A stretch of 64,000 nt of DNA from an alpha proteobacterium SCGC AAA536-G10 (GTDB lineage Bacteria; Pseudomonadota; Alphaproteobacteria; Puniceispirillales; Marisalimonadaceae), in contig ARQU01000005.1 in NCBI GenBank assembly GCA_000384615.1, positions 25,294-89,293 on the forward strand. The letters are read 5' to 3'. The position numbers and the translations under genes were made by a program. Positions 46,102 through 55,619 of the stretch are shown here, piece after piece. Below the pieces are notes generated by a model, which saw only the letters and a program-made list of their open reading frames with translations, was not told where the DNA came from and searched no databases. How positions within the stretch are numbered: position 1 is the first letter of the stretch; each line of letters opens with the position of its first letter.

Positions 46102-47202
46102 TTATTGTATTAATTTTTTAAATCTTGAAGTTTTTGGACTGATTTTGTCAACACCTAAATCTTTAATTTGTTTAAATAGATCTTCTTGTTTTCTTGAAAT
46201 GCCAACTGGCGTTTCTACGTTTATCTGAACATACTGGTCACCTCTAGAACCACCCCTTAATCCGGGCATTCCCTTACCCTTCATTCGTAAACGAGTGCCA
46301 CTTTGAGTGCCAGCACTTAAATTCATTTTAGCTTTTGAATCATCTATACATGGAACTTGTATTGAATTACCTAAAACAGCATCAATAAAAGATACAGGAA
46401 CTTCAATAAAAGTATCCTTACCATCTCTTTGGAATATGGAATGATCTTTAATATCAATAAAAATGTATAAATCACCAGGTGATGAACCTCTTGCTCCTGC
46501 TTCACCTTCACCAGAAAGACGTATACGGGTTCCATTATCAACACCTGCAGGTACATTGACTGAAAGTTTTTTGTTTTTATTTACTCTACCCTGACCTTTA
46601 CAAGACCTGCAAGGGTCTCCGATAATTTCACCTACGCCCGAACAAGCGGCACATGTTCTTTCAATCGTAAAAAAACCTTGTTGAGCTCTAACTTTACCAT
46701 AACCACCACATTGACTACATTGTTTTGGTTGGGATCCCTTACTAGCTCCTGATCCATTACAAACTTCGCATTTTGTGGCTACCGCCAAAGAAATTTCTAC
46801 TTGATCACCAGAGTATGCTTGTTCAAGTGAAATGGATAAATCGTATCTTAAATCTGATCCAGTTGATGCTGATCTTCTTTCTGAACCACCACCCATACCA
46901 AACATGTCTTCAAATATGTCAGAAAAACCACCACTACCAAAGCCAGAAAATCCTCCAGAAGCTCCTCCACTAGAACCCTGAGAAAAAGCCGCATGACCGT
47001 ATTGATCATATGCAGCTTTCTTTTGGGGGTCTTTGAGAATTTCGTAAGATTCAGAAATTTCTTTAAATTTTTCTTCGGCTTTTTTATCTCCAGGATTCCT
47101 ATCTGGATGATACTTCATAGCTAATTTACGATAAGAAGACTTTATTTCTCTCTCTGAAGCTGATTTAGATAAGCCCAATATATCATAATAATCACGTGCC
47201 AT
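46102..47202 (-). CDS. dnaJ: Chaperone DnaJ
   Basis: DnaJ stimulates DnaK ATPase and delivers unfolded proteins. The 366-residue product has a J domain with HPD (His32-Asp34), a Gly/Phe-rich linker (about 75-110), four CxxCxGxG-type zinc repeats (CEVCNGSGAS, CSQCGGYGKV, CAACSGVGEI, CRSCKGQGRV) and the C-terminal substrate domains. This is the full-length type I form. It starts 27 bp after dnaK with AAGG before the ATG and is likely co-transcribed with it. Confidence 0.98.
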   Translation of the reverse strand: MARDYYDILGLSKSASEREIKSSYRKLAMKYHPDRNPGDKKAEEKFKEISESYEILKDPQKKAAYDQYGHAAFSQGSSGGASGGFSGFGSGGFSDIFEDMFGMGGGSERRSASTGSDLRYDLSISLEQAYSGDQVEISLAVATKCEVCNGSGASKGSQPKQCSQCGGYGKVRAQQGFFTIERTCAACSGVGEIIGDPCRSCKGQGRVNKNKKLSVNVPAGVDNGTRIRLSGEGEAGARGSSPGDLYIFIDIKDHSIFQRDGKDTFIEVPVSFIDAVLGNSIQVPCIDDSKAKMNLSAGTQSGTRLRMKGKGMPGLRGGSRGDQYVQINVETPVGISRKQEDLFKQIKDLGVDKISPKTSRFKKLIQ

Positions 47203-47229
47203 TTTAATACCTTAAGTATATCTGTGTAT

Positions 47230-49149
47230 TCAAGAGGCGTCTTTTTTCTCTTCGTTATCCTTCACTTCTTCAAAATCAGCATCTACGACATCTTCTTTAT
47301 TCTCGCCCAAATTATCTGTTGATTCAGAGTTTTCAGGACTTTTTTCTTCATTGGCTTTATAAGCAGCCTCTCCCATCTTCATCATTACCGCTGATAAAGC
47401 GGAGGTTTTATCTTTAATAATAGTTATATCTTCACCTTCAAGAGCGGTTTTAACTTCCGCAATTGATTGTTCTACTTCCGTTTTTGCACTAGGATCTGCT
47501 TTGTCACCTAAATCAGTCAAAGATTTTTCAGCACCGTGTATCATGGATTCAGCTTGATTTCTAGCGTCAACAACTTCTCTTTTTTCTTTATCAGCTTCTG
47601 CGTTGTCTTCAGCTTCTTTAACCATTCTCTCAATCTCGTTATCATCAAGACCACCAGAAGCTTGTATAGTTATGTTATGTGCTTTGCCAGTTGCCTTATC
47701 TTGAGCACTAACATTAACGATTCCATTTGCATCTATGTCAAATGTAACTTCTATTTGAGGAACTCCCCTTGGCGCAGGTGCAATACCTTCAAGATTAAAT
47801 TCACCTAATGATTTATTATCCGAAGCCATTTCCCTTTCTCCTTGGGATACGCGGATAGTGACAGCAGCTTGATTATCTTCAGCAGTAGAAAATGTTTGAG
47901 ATTTCTTTGAAGGTATAGTGGTATTTCTGTCAATTAATCTAGTGAACACTCCACCTAATGTTTCAATTCCTAATGATAACGGTGTAACATCAAGCAAAAG
48001 TACGTCCTTAACATCTCCCATTAATACTCCACCCTGAATTGCAGCTCCTGAAGCCACTACCTCATCAGGATTAACACCTCTATGAGGCTCAGTTTTAAAA
48101 AATGAAGTTACTGCTTCAATAATTTTCGGCATTCTGGTCATTCCACCTACCAAAATAACTTCGTCAATATCGCCAGCACTTACTCCAGCGTCTTTTAAAG
48201 CTGCTTTACAAGGATCAATACTTTTAGTAATTAAATCATCAACTAGACCCTCATATTGAGATCTTGTTAATTTAACATTTAAATGTTTTGGCCCACTTGC
48301 ATCTGCAGTAACAAAAGGCAAATTTACGTCAGTTTGAGCTGCACTTGAAAGTTCAATTTTAGCTTTTTCTGCAGCTTCTTTCATTCTTTGTAGAGCTAAT
48401 TTATCTGACCTTAAATCTATGCCGTTATCTTTTTTAAATTGTTCAGCGATGTAATCTATAATGCGTTGATCAAAATCTTCACCACCTAAAAATGTGTCTC
48501 CATTTGTAGATTTGACTTCAAATACTCCATCTCCGACTTCAAGAATTGAAACATCAAACGTACCCCCACCAAGATCATAAACCGCAATAGTTCCACTTTC
48601 TTTTTTATCAAGACCATAAGCTAAGGCTGCAGCAGTTGGTTCATTGATGATTCTTAATACTTCTAAACCAGCTATTTTTCCTGCATCCTTAGTAGCTTGT
48701 CTTTGAGCATCGTTGAAGTATGCCGGAACAGTAATAACAGCTTTATCTACTGTTTCACCAAGAAATGCTTCAGCATCCTCTTTGAGTTTTCTTAAAATAA
48801 AACTAGACACCTCAGAAGGAGCGTAATCTTGACCATTAGCTTGAACCCAAGCATCGCCATTTTTTGCCGATACTATTTTATAAGGTACTAATTCTGAAAA
48901 TTTCTTTGAATATTGATCATCATGTCTTCTACCTATTAACCTTTTGATAGCAAATAGAGTGTTTTCAGGGTTTGTTACAGCTTGTCTTTTAGCTGGCTGA
49001 CCAACCAATCTTTCATCATCTGTAATACCTACCATAGATGGTGTTGTTCTTGCACCTTCACTATTTTCAATAATTTTTGGTGATTTTCCGTCCATTACTG
49101 ATACACATGAATTGGTAGTACCCAAATCTATACCGATAACTTTAGCCAT
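47230..49149 (-). CDS. dnaK: Chaperone DnaK (Hsp70)
   Basis: DnaK is the main Hsp70. I start it at ATG 49149 ([18 protein letters not shown]), with AGGGAG at 49157-49162 seven bases away; a TTG six bases earlier is not needed. The 639 residues include the phosphate loops ([37 protein letters not shown]), the linker [18 protein letters not shown] ([12 protein letters not shown] region) and a C-terminal acidic tail ending near [14 protein letters not shown] heat-shock-type promoter lies upstream and dnaJ follows. Confidence 0.98.
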   Translation of the reverse strand: MAKVIGIDLGTTNSCVSVMDGKSPKIIENSEGARTTPSMVGITDDERLVGQPAKRQAVTNPENTLFAIKRLIGRRHDDQYSKKFSELVPYKIVSAKNGDAWVQANGQDYAPSEVSSFILRKLKEDAEAFLGETVDKAVITVPAYFNDAQRQATKDAGKIAGLEVLRIINEPTAAALAYGLDKKESGTIAVYDLGGGTFDVSILEVGDGVFEVKSTNGDTFLGGEDFDQRIIDYIAEQFKKDNGIDLRSDKLALQRMKEAAEKAKIELSSAAQTDVNLPFVTADASGPKHLNVKLTRSQYEGLVDDLITKSIDPCKAALKDAGVSAGDIDEVILVGGMTRMPKIIEAVTSFFKTEPHRGVNPDEVVASGAAIQGGVLMGDVKDVLLLDVTPLSLGIETLGGVFTRLIDRNTTIPSKKSQTFSTAEDNQAAVTIRVSQGEREMASDNKSLGEFNLEGIAPAPRGVPQIEVTFDIDANGIVNVSAQDKATGKAHNITIQASGGLDDNEIERMVKEAEDNAEADKEKREVVDARNQAESMIHGAEKSLTDLGDKADPSAKTEVEQSIAEVKTALEGEDITIIKDKTSALSAVMMKMGEAAYKANEEKSPENSESTDNLGENKEDVVDADFEEVKDNEEKKDAS

Positions 49150-49212
49150 TAACAAACTCCCTAAATTTTAATTATCATTAACAAAATTATTATTATAATA
49201 GTAAACAAAATG

Positions 49213-49241
49213 TATATGGGTTAAGTTGTTGAATTTACAAG
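49213..49241 (-). promoter_or_regulatory. Heat-shock sigma (RpoH)-type promoter of dnaK
   Basis: Read on the minus strand: CTTGTAA (49241-49235), 14 nt, CCCATATA (49220-49213). This fits the RpoH pattern of CTTG at -35 and CCCAT-like at -10 with 13-14 nt between. Transcription would start about 57 nt before the dnaK ATG. The grpE promoter has the same geometry. Confidence 0.75.
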
Positions 49242-49267
49242 ATTATAAAATAATTATTTATCTGAAT

Positions 49268-49906
49268 TCACTGTTTACTTTTTTTTTTATCATCAAATTC
49301 TTTATCTTCTAATTTCTTGGAAATGCCTACCATTGCTGGTCTAACTAATCTGTCATGTAATAAATAACCTTTTTGCGAAACTTCAACAATAATCCCAGGT
49401 TCTGTATCATTAGTAGCTACTTCAAACATAGCTTGATGTAAATTATAATCAAACTTATCTCCTAAAGGATCAATTTGTTTTAAATTATGCTTTTCAAAAT
49501 TAGTAATAATTTCTTTTTCAACGATATCTAAACCTATTATCAAGTTTTTTATAGGATCGGATAAATCAGACTTATCATCAGGGACAGATTCTAAAGCTCT
49601 TTGCAAATTATCAATAGAAGAAACTAAATCTCTTACAAACGTAATATGACTATATTTTTTAGCCTGCTCAATTTCTTTAAATGTTCGTTTTCTTAAGTTT
49701 TCACTATCAGCTAATGTTCGCATTAATTGATCTTTTAAATCTAAAACTTGCTTTTCTAGATTATTGATAATAGTGTCATTATTTTCGCAAATTACATTAT
49801 CATCATTTGTAATATCTTCATCTGAAACTTTATTGGTTTCGGCTTTATTTTCGTCAAGAGACTTAATTTCATTATCTATTTTCTGTTTATCTTTTTTTTC
49901 AGACAA
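49268..49906 (-). CDS. grpE: Nucleotide exchange factor GrpE
   Basis: GrpE releases ADP from DnaK. The 212-residue product has an acidic, low-complexity N-terminal part (1-45), a long coiled coil (about 46-110) with LMRTLADSENLRKRTFKEIE and a C-terminal beta domain with NLHQAMFEVATND and GYLLHDRLVRPAMVGISK. The start is TTG (49906-49904) with GGAGA five bases upstream (49912-49916). It precedes dnaK but has its own RpoH-type promoter. The repressor gene hrcA, usual before grpE in alphaproteobacteria, is absent: rph lies directly on the other side. Confidence 0.95.
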   Translation of the reverse strand: MSEKKDKQKIDNEIKSLDENKAETNKVSDEDITNDDNVICENNDTIINNLEKQVLDLKDQLMRTLADSENLRKRTFKEIEQAKKYSHITFVRDLVSSIDNLQRALESVPDDKSDLSDPIKNLIIGLDIVEKEIITNFEKHNLKQIDPLGDKFDYNLHQAMFEVATNDTEPGIIVEVSQKGYLLHDRLVRPAMVGISKKLEDKEFDDKKKSKQ

Positions 49907-49938
49907 TTTAATCTCCAGATAAAATTAATATATTGGTC

Positions 49939-49967
49939 AAATAGTGAATCTTAATAAGGTTTGCAAG
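49939..49967 (-). promoter_or_regulatory. Heat-shock sigma (RpoH)-type promoter of grpE
   Basis: Read on the minus strand: CTTGCAA (49967-49961), 14 nt, CACTATTT (49946-49939). The -35 differs from the dnaK copy at one base and the spacing is identical. The -10 fits the CTATNT form reported for alphaproteobacterial heat-shock promoters. The start site would lie about 25 nt before the TTG start codon. No CIRCE inverted repeat is present. Confidence 0.65.
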
Positions 49968-50046
49968 GGGTAAAAAATTATGATTAGAAATTTAGTATAT
50001 TTTAAGATAATAATAAGTTGTATTTTTAATGTTAAAGAGAAAACCT

Positions 50047-50772
50047 ATGTTTAAAAGGCCCTCTAATAGACAATTTAATGAAATGAGAGTTATAAAATTA
50101 GAATCTCAAGTTTCTCCTTATGCGGAAGGTTCGTGTATGGTAAAATATGGAAACACACATGTTTTGTGTACCGCCTCTGTCGATAACAAATTACCACCAT
50201 GGTTAAGAAACTCAGGTAAAGGTTGGATTACAGCTGAATATGGCATGCTGCCTAGATCAACTCATTCTAGAATGGATAGAGAAGTTACTAAAGGAAAGCC
50301 ATCAGGTCGTACACAAGAAATACAACGTCTAATCGGAAGATCATTGAGATCAATAATAGATTTGGAAAAATTAGGTGAAATTCAGATTAAAATAGATTGT
50401 GACGTAATTCAAGCAGATGGTGGAACAAGAACAGCATCTATTACTGGAGCTTGGGTTGCACTTTATGAAGCAATTAATTTTTTACTTAAGTCTGGGAAAA
50501 TTGTTGAGAACCCAATATTTGACCAAGTTGGTGCAATTTCTTGTGGTATTTTGGATAATCAAGGAATAATTGATCTTGATTATCAAGAAGATTCAACTGC
50601 AGAAACAGATGGAAATTTTGTAATGACGGCTAATAATGGTATAGTAGAAATACAGACTACTGCAGAAGAAAAGCCTTTTAATAAAAAGCAATTTCTAATT
50701 CTTTTAGAATTAGCTGAAAATGGTACAAATGATATTTTTGAAATTCAAAAAAAAGCGCTTAATTTAGACTAA
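50047..50772 (+). CDS. rph: Ribonuclease PH
   Basis: RNase PH trims tRNA 3' ends by phosphorolysis. The product has the RNase PH core: [45 protein letters not shown] and [20 protein letters not shown] use the ATG at 50047 ([14 protein letters not shown], 241 residues), which matches the family N-terminus and has AAAGAGA in front; an in-frame ATG 18 bases upstream has no ribosome binding site. It starts the rph-rdgB-hemW series and is divergent from grpE. Confidence 0.96.
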   Translation: MFKRPSNRQFNEMRVIKLESQVSPYAEGSCMVKYGNTHVLCTASVDNKLPPWLRNSGKGWITAEYGMLPRSTHSRMDREVTKGKPSGRTQEIQRLIGRSLRSIIDLEKLGEIQIKIDCDVIQADGGTRTASITGAWVALYEAINFLLKSGKIVENPIFDQVGAISCGILDNQGIIDLDYQEDSTAETDGNFVMTANNGIVEIQTTAEEKPFNKKQFLILLELAENGTNDIFEIQKKALNLD

Positions 50773-50778
50773 ATATCA

Positions 50779-51396
50779 ATGGAAAAACGTGTTTTTACAG
50801 ATAATAAGTTAGTTATTGCAAGCCATAATGAAGGAAAAATAACTGAAATTAAGGATCTATTATTACCATTAAATATTGAAATTCTGTCTGTTTATGATTT
50901 TCATATAGAAGAGCCAGAGGAAAATGGGAAGACGTTTGAAGAAAACGCTTTAATTAAGTCTACTTTTGTGTCTCAAAAAACAGGGTTACCAAGCATGTCT
51001 GATGATAGTGGAATATGCTTCTATGATCTTGGTGGCGATCCGGGTATTTACTCAGCAAGATGGGCTGGTTTAAATAAAGACTTCGACTTAGCTATGTCTA
51101 AAATAAATGATGCTATTAAAAAAAAAAAAGATCCTAGCTATGAATGTCATTTTATTTGTTCTTTATCAATTTCTTGGCCTGACGGATATGATGTAACGGT
51201 ATCTGGGCAGATAGAAGGCAAATTTTGTTGGCCTCCAGTAGGTGATAAAGGTTTTGGTTATGATCCTATTTTTAAACCGCTGGGATATGACATCACTTTT
51301 GGTCAGATGGATCCTCTTGTTAAACATAAAATAAGTCATAGATCCATAGCTTTTAATAAATTGATTAATTTATGCTTTCCAAGCCTGAAATGTTAA
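50779..51396 (+). CDS. rdgB: XTP/dITP pyrophosphatase (RdgB/HAM1)
   Basis: RdgB removes non-canonical purine triphosphates such as dITP and XTP from the nucleotide pool. The 205-residue product has the family marks: LVIASHNEGKITEI at the start, ENALIKS, PSMSDDSGICFYDLGGDPG, SARWAG, GDKGFGYDPIF and the late SHRSIAF. It starts 6 bp after rph. A run of 12 A (51118-51129) encodes Lys115-Lys118 and is a potential slippage site. Its 3' end overlaps hemW by 7 bp. Confidence 0.95.
   Translation: MEKRVFTDNKLVIASHNEGKITEIKDLLLPLNIEILSVYDFHIEEPEENGKTFEENALIKSTFVSQKTGLPSMSDDSGICFYDLGGDPGIYSARWAGLNKDFDLAMSKINDAIKKKKDPSYECHFICSLSISWPDGYDVTVSGQIEGKFCWPPVGDKGFGYDPIFKPLGYDITFGQMDPLVKHKISHRSIAFNKLINLCFPSLKC
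51118..51129 (+). repeat. 12-A homopolymer inside rdgB
   Basis: Twelve consecutive A encode most of an IKKKKD segment in the middle of rdgB. The frame is intact in this sequence. Runs of this length are prone to polymerase slippage and to sequencing error. Confidence 0.9.
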
Positions 51397-52565
51397 TTAA
51401 AAATAAAAATAATTTGTTGAGCCTTTACATTCACTGGCCTTATTGTGAATCTAAATGTCCTTATTGTGATTTTAACTCTCACCTAAATGAAAATGTTGAA
51501 ACAGAACAATGGATAAAATCTTACACTAATCAATTGTATGAGATGAAAGAAGAACTATTAAGACATAATGTAAATTTTGATAAATTAAATGCCATTTTTT
51601 TTGGGGGTGGAACACCTTCTCTTATGCCTCTAAAAATTATAGATAGAGTTTTAAAAATTTCTTTGAATTTGTTTGGATTTGCAAATGATATAGAAATTTC
51701 TCTTGAAGCTAACCCAAGCTCATATGAAAAAGAAAAATTTCATGATTTAGAAAAAATAGGCATAAACAGATTATCTATTGGAGTACAGTCATTAAATGAT
51801 GTTAATTTAAAATTTCTAGGAAGACTTCATAATAGTCTAGATGCACAAATAACTGTAGAATATGCGCTCAAAAAATTCAATAATGTATCTGTTGATTTGA
51901 TCTATGCTTTTCATGGACAAAAACTTACAGATTGGACTAATGAATTAAGTATATTTCTCAAGAATAATGATTTACAACATATATCACTTTACCAATTAAC
52001 TATTGAAGAAGGTACAAAGTTTTTTAAAAATCATAAAAAAGGATTGTTGAATACAATTGATAATGAGTATGCCGCTGATTTCTATCAAATATCTAATGAA
52101 GTACTAAAGGAACATAAATTTATAAATTATGAGATTTCAAATCATGCTAAGAGAGGTTTTAAGTGCAAACATAATTTAAACTATTGGAAGTCAGAAAATT
52201 GGATGGGTATAGGGCCAGGCGCCTACGGAAGATTATGGTCTTCGAAATCAAATATTAATCGTATAGAATATCAAAATTACAAAAACCCGAAAACATGGCT
52301 ATCAAAAAATATTAGCCAGTCAAGTTTTGAAAAAACTAATTGTTTGGATAGTCATATCTCGGATGCAGATACATTAATAATGGGACTTAGATTAAATGAA
52401 GGAATAGAGACTTTCAGGTTAAACGATAAATCTATAATTAAAAGTGATGCTTGTAAAAAACTAGTAGAGGAAAAGATGATAACTCTTAAGGATGGTGTTT
52501 TAAAAGTCAATGAAAATTACATGATAAAATTAAATAGTATCATTGATTTTTTAATTAATCCTTAA
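51390..52565 (+). CDS. hemW: Radical SAM heme chaperone HemW
   Basis: HemW is a radical-SAM family protein related to oxygen-independent coproporphyrinogen oxidase that binds and inserts heme. The CxxxCxxC cluster motif is HWPYCESKCPYCDFN (cysteines 19, 23, 26 from the start used), followed by FFGGGTPSLM, EANPSS and RLSIGVQSLND. The length of about 391 residues and the missing extra CPO-type N-terminus favour HemW over HemN. I use ATG 51390; an ATG 18 bases upstream is possible. The rph-rdgB-hemW order is conserved in alphaproteobacteria. Confidence 0.92.
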   Translation: MLIKNKNNLLSLYIHWPYCESKCPYCDFNSHLNENVETEQWIKSYTNQLYEMKEELLRHNVNFDKLNAIFFGGGTPSLMPLKIIDRVLKISLNLFGFANDIEISLEANPSSYEKEKFHDLEKIGINRLSIGVQSLNDVNLKFLGRLHNSLDAQITVEYALKKFNNVSVDLIYAFHGQKLTDWTNELSIFLKNNDLQHISLYQLTIEEGTKFFKNHKKGLLNTIDNEYAADFYQISNEVLKEHKFINYEISNHAKRGFKCKHNLNYWKSENWMGIGPGAYGRLWSSKSNINRIEYQNYKNPKTWLSKNISQSSFEKTNCLDSHISDADTLIMGLRLNEGIETFRLNDKSIIKSDACKKLVEEKMITLKDGVLKVNENYMIKLNSIIDFLINP

Positions 52566-54039
52566 AATTATTACACCTCTCAATATTAGTTAATTTTCCT
52601 AAATTTTCTATTTGCATTACATGAATAGGTTTTTTTACATAACCTCCAGATTTAAAAGTAAAGCCTGTAATTGGACCAGAAAAATTTTTTAAACTTTTTA
52701 AAGAGTTTTTCTCTTTATTAGCGTGATTAATAGCAATAGTGCCCGCGTCATAACCTGCATTTGCAAAATAATTTACATCATCTCCCCATATTTGTTGCCA
52801 AAAAAGTTTAAAACCTTTGTCATTTTTACTTAAAATAACAGGAAACCAGGCTTTTTCTAATGAAGGTTCGTTTTTTATTTGTTTAAGATTAAATATTTCA
52901 GTACCCAAAATTTTTACATACCTTGAATCTACATTATAGTATGCTAATAGTGGGGCTATCTCTAAAATAAACTCTCTACTACCACCTATAAGAATTGAGT
53001 CAAACTTTGAGTGTTTCTTTTGGTTTTCAGTATATTTTAAAAATCGTTTTAGGATGGAAAACAATTCTGACTTGTTATTTATTTGATCATTAGTAAGAAA
53101 AATTTTATCGTATTTATTTTTTTTATAATCACTTATTAGATCTATTGATGTATCGATTAAAATTCTTCCATACAAATTATCTGGCGCTATTAAACCAAAA
53201 TTTTTAAATCCACTAATCAACGCACATGATAGGACACTTTTTACTTGTTCTTCCGGAGAAAATCCCAAAGTCCAAATATTTGTTTCTCTCAGTGAAATAT
53301 CATTTGAAAACGTTAATATTGGTGTAGATTTAGATTTAGCAAAAGGCTTAATTTCTAATAAAATTTCCCTCCTAAATGGTCCTATAATAAAACTTGGGTT
53401 TATACTATCAAATAATTGTCTTATGACTTTTTTGTTTATGCCTTTAGCCGTATCAAAATATATAATTTTGATTTTATTACTATCGTAATTTATAAAACTT
53501 AAATCCAAAGCCTTTCTGACTTTAATACCATAATTTGAATAAGGACCAGTAAGCGGAAGAAAAGCCAATATATTTTTGTAATGTGCACCATCTTGTTTCA
53601 CATAAAAATATTTATTTTCTAGTGAAATTTCTCCACTACTTTTCAAATTCAAATTAATATTTTCTGAACTTAAATTTTGCTTCAACATTTTAAAGACTGC
53701 TGATAAGGCCTGGTTTTTTTTGGCTTCTTCTGTTAATTTAAACTCGTTCCTACCTTGAAGTAGTCTTTCATTTCTAAATTCAAAAATAACATCGTTACCT
53801 TTTTGTTTTGATATATTTTCTTTGTTTTTGATAATAACTTCACTTTTTTTTAAAATTTTGTTTTTAAGAAAATTTTTATTGTTCAAAGCTATGTTTTCTT
53901 TATTTGAAAGTTCTGTTGAAATTTTGTTTTCTACAATTAATTTCTTTTTATTATTTTGACATCCATTAATCATTAATAATATACAAAAACATGTAACAAG
54001 ATTATATTTAAAATTAAAAATAAACATAAGTATATACAT
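52555..54039 (-). CDS. LpoA-like penicillin-binding-protein activator (periplasmic-binding-fold lipoprotein)
   Basis: A lipoprotein signal (LLMINGC, lipidated Cys27) is followed by a low-complexity Lys/Asn-rich linker to about 145, then a type I periplasmic-binding fold: NILAFLPLTGPYSNYGIKVR, PSFIIGPFRREILLEI, TPILTFSNDISLRE, NIWTLGFSPEEQVKSVL and YDAGTIAI. This is the domain of LpoA, which activates peptidoglycan synthase PBP1a from the outer membrane. The TPR-like N-terminal half of E. coli LpoA is absent. Its divergent neighbour rsmI is the classic LpoA neighbour. A role in amino-acid binding is less likely given the lipoprotein form. Confidence 0.83.
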   Translation of the reverse strand: MYILMFIFNFKYNLVTCFCILLMINGCQNNKKKLIVENKISTELSNKENIALNNKNFLKNKILKKSEVIIKNKENISKQKGNDVIFEFRNERLLQGRNEFKLTEEAKKNQALSAVFKMLKQNLSSENINLNLKSSGEISLENKYFYVKQDGAHYKNILAFLPLTGPYSNYGIKVRKALDLSFINYDSNKIKIIYFDTAKGINKKVIRQLFDSINPSFIIGPFRREILLEIKPFAKSKSTPILTFSNDISLRETNIWTLGFSPEEQVKSVLSCALISGFKNFGLIAPDNLYGRILIDTSIDLISDYKKNKYDKIFLTNDQINNKSELFSILKRFLKYTENQKKHSKFDSILIGGSREFILEIAPLLAYYNVDSRYVKILGTEIFNLKQIKNEPSLEKAWFPVILSKNDKGFKLFWQQIWGDDVNYFANAGYDAGTIAINHANKEKNSLKSLKNFSGPITGFTFKSGGYVKKPIHVMQIENLGKLTNIERCNNFKD

Positions 54040-54056
54040 AATGTTTCATCATCAGA

Positions 54057-54064
54057 GGTAAGGT
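54057..54064 (+). promoter_or_regulatory. Ribosome binding site deciding the TTG start of rsmI
   Basis: GAGGTAAGG-like purine-rich sequence ends seven bases before a TTG at 54071. No ATG or GTG in the same frame lies at a useful distance, so this site supports the TTG start. Confidence 0.7.
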
Positions 54065-54070
54065 AATATA

Positions 54071-54985
54071 TTGAAAAACTTAAGTAAAGAATATACGAAA
54101 CAGTCGAGTAATTTTGAAATAAGAAATGCTAATGGCTGTTTATATATTATAGCTACTCCAATTGGAAATTATGATGACATTAGCTTAAGAGCCATTAAGC
54201 TTTTAAGTTCTGTAGATATATTATTATGTGAAGATACAAGAAAAACTAAAAAGCTACTTACTTACCTTAACATTAATCGTAGAAATATGATGTCATATAA
54301 CGATAATAATGCAGCCAAAAAAAGACCTTATATATTAAAACAACTTTTTATGAATAAAACATTAGGTCTGGTTAGTGATGCTGGAACTCCTTTAATATCA
54401 GATCCTGGTTATAAACTTGTTCAAGAATGCTATTTAAATAATTTAAAAGTTACACATGCACCAGGTCCTTCATCTGTAATAAATGGATTAATATTATCTG
54501 GACTACCCACAAATCAATTTTATTTTGGTGGTTTTGTCTCTTCAAAGAAAAATACTAAAATAAAACAATTTACCTCAACTAAAAGTTATTCCATGACAGG
54601 GATATGGTTTGATACATGTTTAAGGTTAACAAATACTCTTGAAATAATGCTTAAGATTTATGGAAACAGAAAAGTTACTATTGCAAGAGAATTAACAAAA
54701 CTCTATGAAAATATTATTTCTTGTGACTTAAAAAACATTTTTAATTTAATTGAAGAAAAACAACTTAATAATGTACCCTTGAAGGGAGAAATTGTCATTA
54801 TAGTTGATGGCTTCAACAAACAAAATGAATTAAGCATTGAAATTTTAAGAATGAATATTAAACAGAAACTTAAAAATTTTTCTGTACGTGATACCGTTAA
54901 TTTGACAATTGATGAAACTAATTTTTCAAGAAAATTAATTTACAACGAAGCTGTGAAAATTAAACAATTTATGACTGAAAAATAA
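54071..54985 (+). CDS. rsmI: 16S rRNA (cytidine-1402-2'-O)-methyltransferase
   Basis: RsmI methylates the ribose of C1402 in 16S rRNA. The 304 residues have the tetrapyrrole-methylase fold: LYIIATPIGNYDDISLRAI, CEDTRKTKKLL, LVSDAGTPLISDPGYKLV, GPSSVINGLILSGLPT and the C-terminal VTIARELTKLYE. It starts at TTG with a strong ribosome binding site. The 31 bp between it and the divergent LpoA-like gene must carry both start regions. The yraN gene that usually follows rsmI is missing. Confidence 0.95.
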   Translation: MKNLSKEYTKQSSNFEIRNANGCLYIIATPIGNYDDISLRAIKLLSSVDILLCEDTRKTKKLLTYLNINRRNMMSYNDNNAAKKRPYILKQLFMNKTLGLVSDAGTPLISDPGYKLVQECYLNNLKVTHAPGPSSVINGLILSGLPTNQFYFGGFVSSKKNTKIKQFTSTKSYSMTGIWFDTCLRLTNTLEIMLKIYGNRKVTIARELTKLYENIISCDLKNIFNLIEEKQLNNVPLKGEIVIIVDGFNKQNELSIEILRMNIKQKLKNFSVRDTVNLTIDETNFSRKLIYNEAVKIKQFMTEK

Positions 54986-55043
54986 AACTATGAAATTAAA
55001 TTATATTTATATAAATTCACATTATTAGACAAAGGTGTTAGCC

Positions 55044-55619
55044 ATGAAAAATTTATTGCTTGTATCAATTATTACTATTTTTTTGCAATCATGTGCCTCA
55101 TTAATAGGAACTGTAGGTATGGTTTCATTAGGAGCCGCATCAAAAGAAAAAGGGATAGGTACTACATTAAATGATAATATTATTAAAACAAAAATATCAA
55201 ATTTAATATTTAAATTAGATAAAAATTTTATAAAAAATACTAGAGTATTTGTTAATAACGGTTCAGTATTATTAACTGGAAAAGTTCAAAAACCAAGTGA
55301 TAAAATTGAATTTACTAAATTAGTCTGGACTGTGAAAGGGGTAAATGAAGTAAATAATGAGTTACAGATAACTGATACTTCACTTATAAAAAATATTGCA
55401 AGAGATATTGCTTCCATGGGAGAAATAAGGGCAAGAATAATGTCAGATAAAGTAATTAACAGTATAAACTTTTCAATAGATGTGGTTAATGACAAAGCCT
55501 ACCTAAGTGGTGTTGCAAGTAGTAAAGAGGAAATGCTTCTTGTGAAAGAGCATGCATCAAGTGCACGATTTGTGAAGGAGGTTTACAATTACATAATTTT
55601 AAATGATGATAAAAGATGA
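55044..55619 (+). CDS. BON-domain outer-membrane lipoprotein (YraP/DolP-like)
   Basis: I start the gene at ATG 55044, with AAAGG eight bases before it; an in-frame GTG nine bases upstream is less likely. The 191-residue product has a lipobox (LQSC, lipidated Cys17) and two BON domains: RVFVNNGSVLLTGKVQ with GVNEVNNELQI (about 65-110) and INFSIDVVNDKAYLSGVAS with VKEVYNYIIL (about 135-188). E. coli DolP (YraP) has the same layout and supports outer-membrane integrity. It lies between rsmI and gshB, and shares an ATGA overlap with gshB. Confidence 0.88.
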   Translation: MKNLLLVSIITIFLQSCASLIGTVGMVSLGAASKEKGIGTTLNDNIIKTKISNLIFKLDKNFIKNTRVFVNNGSVLLTGKVQKPSDKIEFTKLVWTVKGVNEVNNELQITDTSLIKNIARDIASMGEIRARIMSDKVINSINFSIDVVNDKAYLSGVASSKEEMLLVKEHASSARFVKEVYNYIILNDDKR

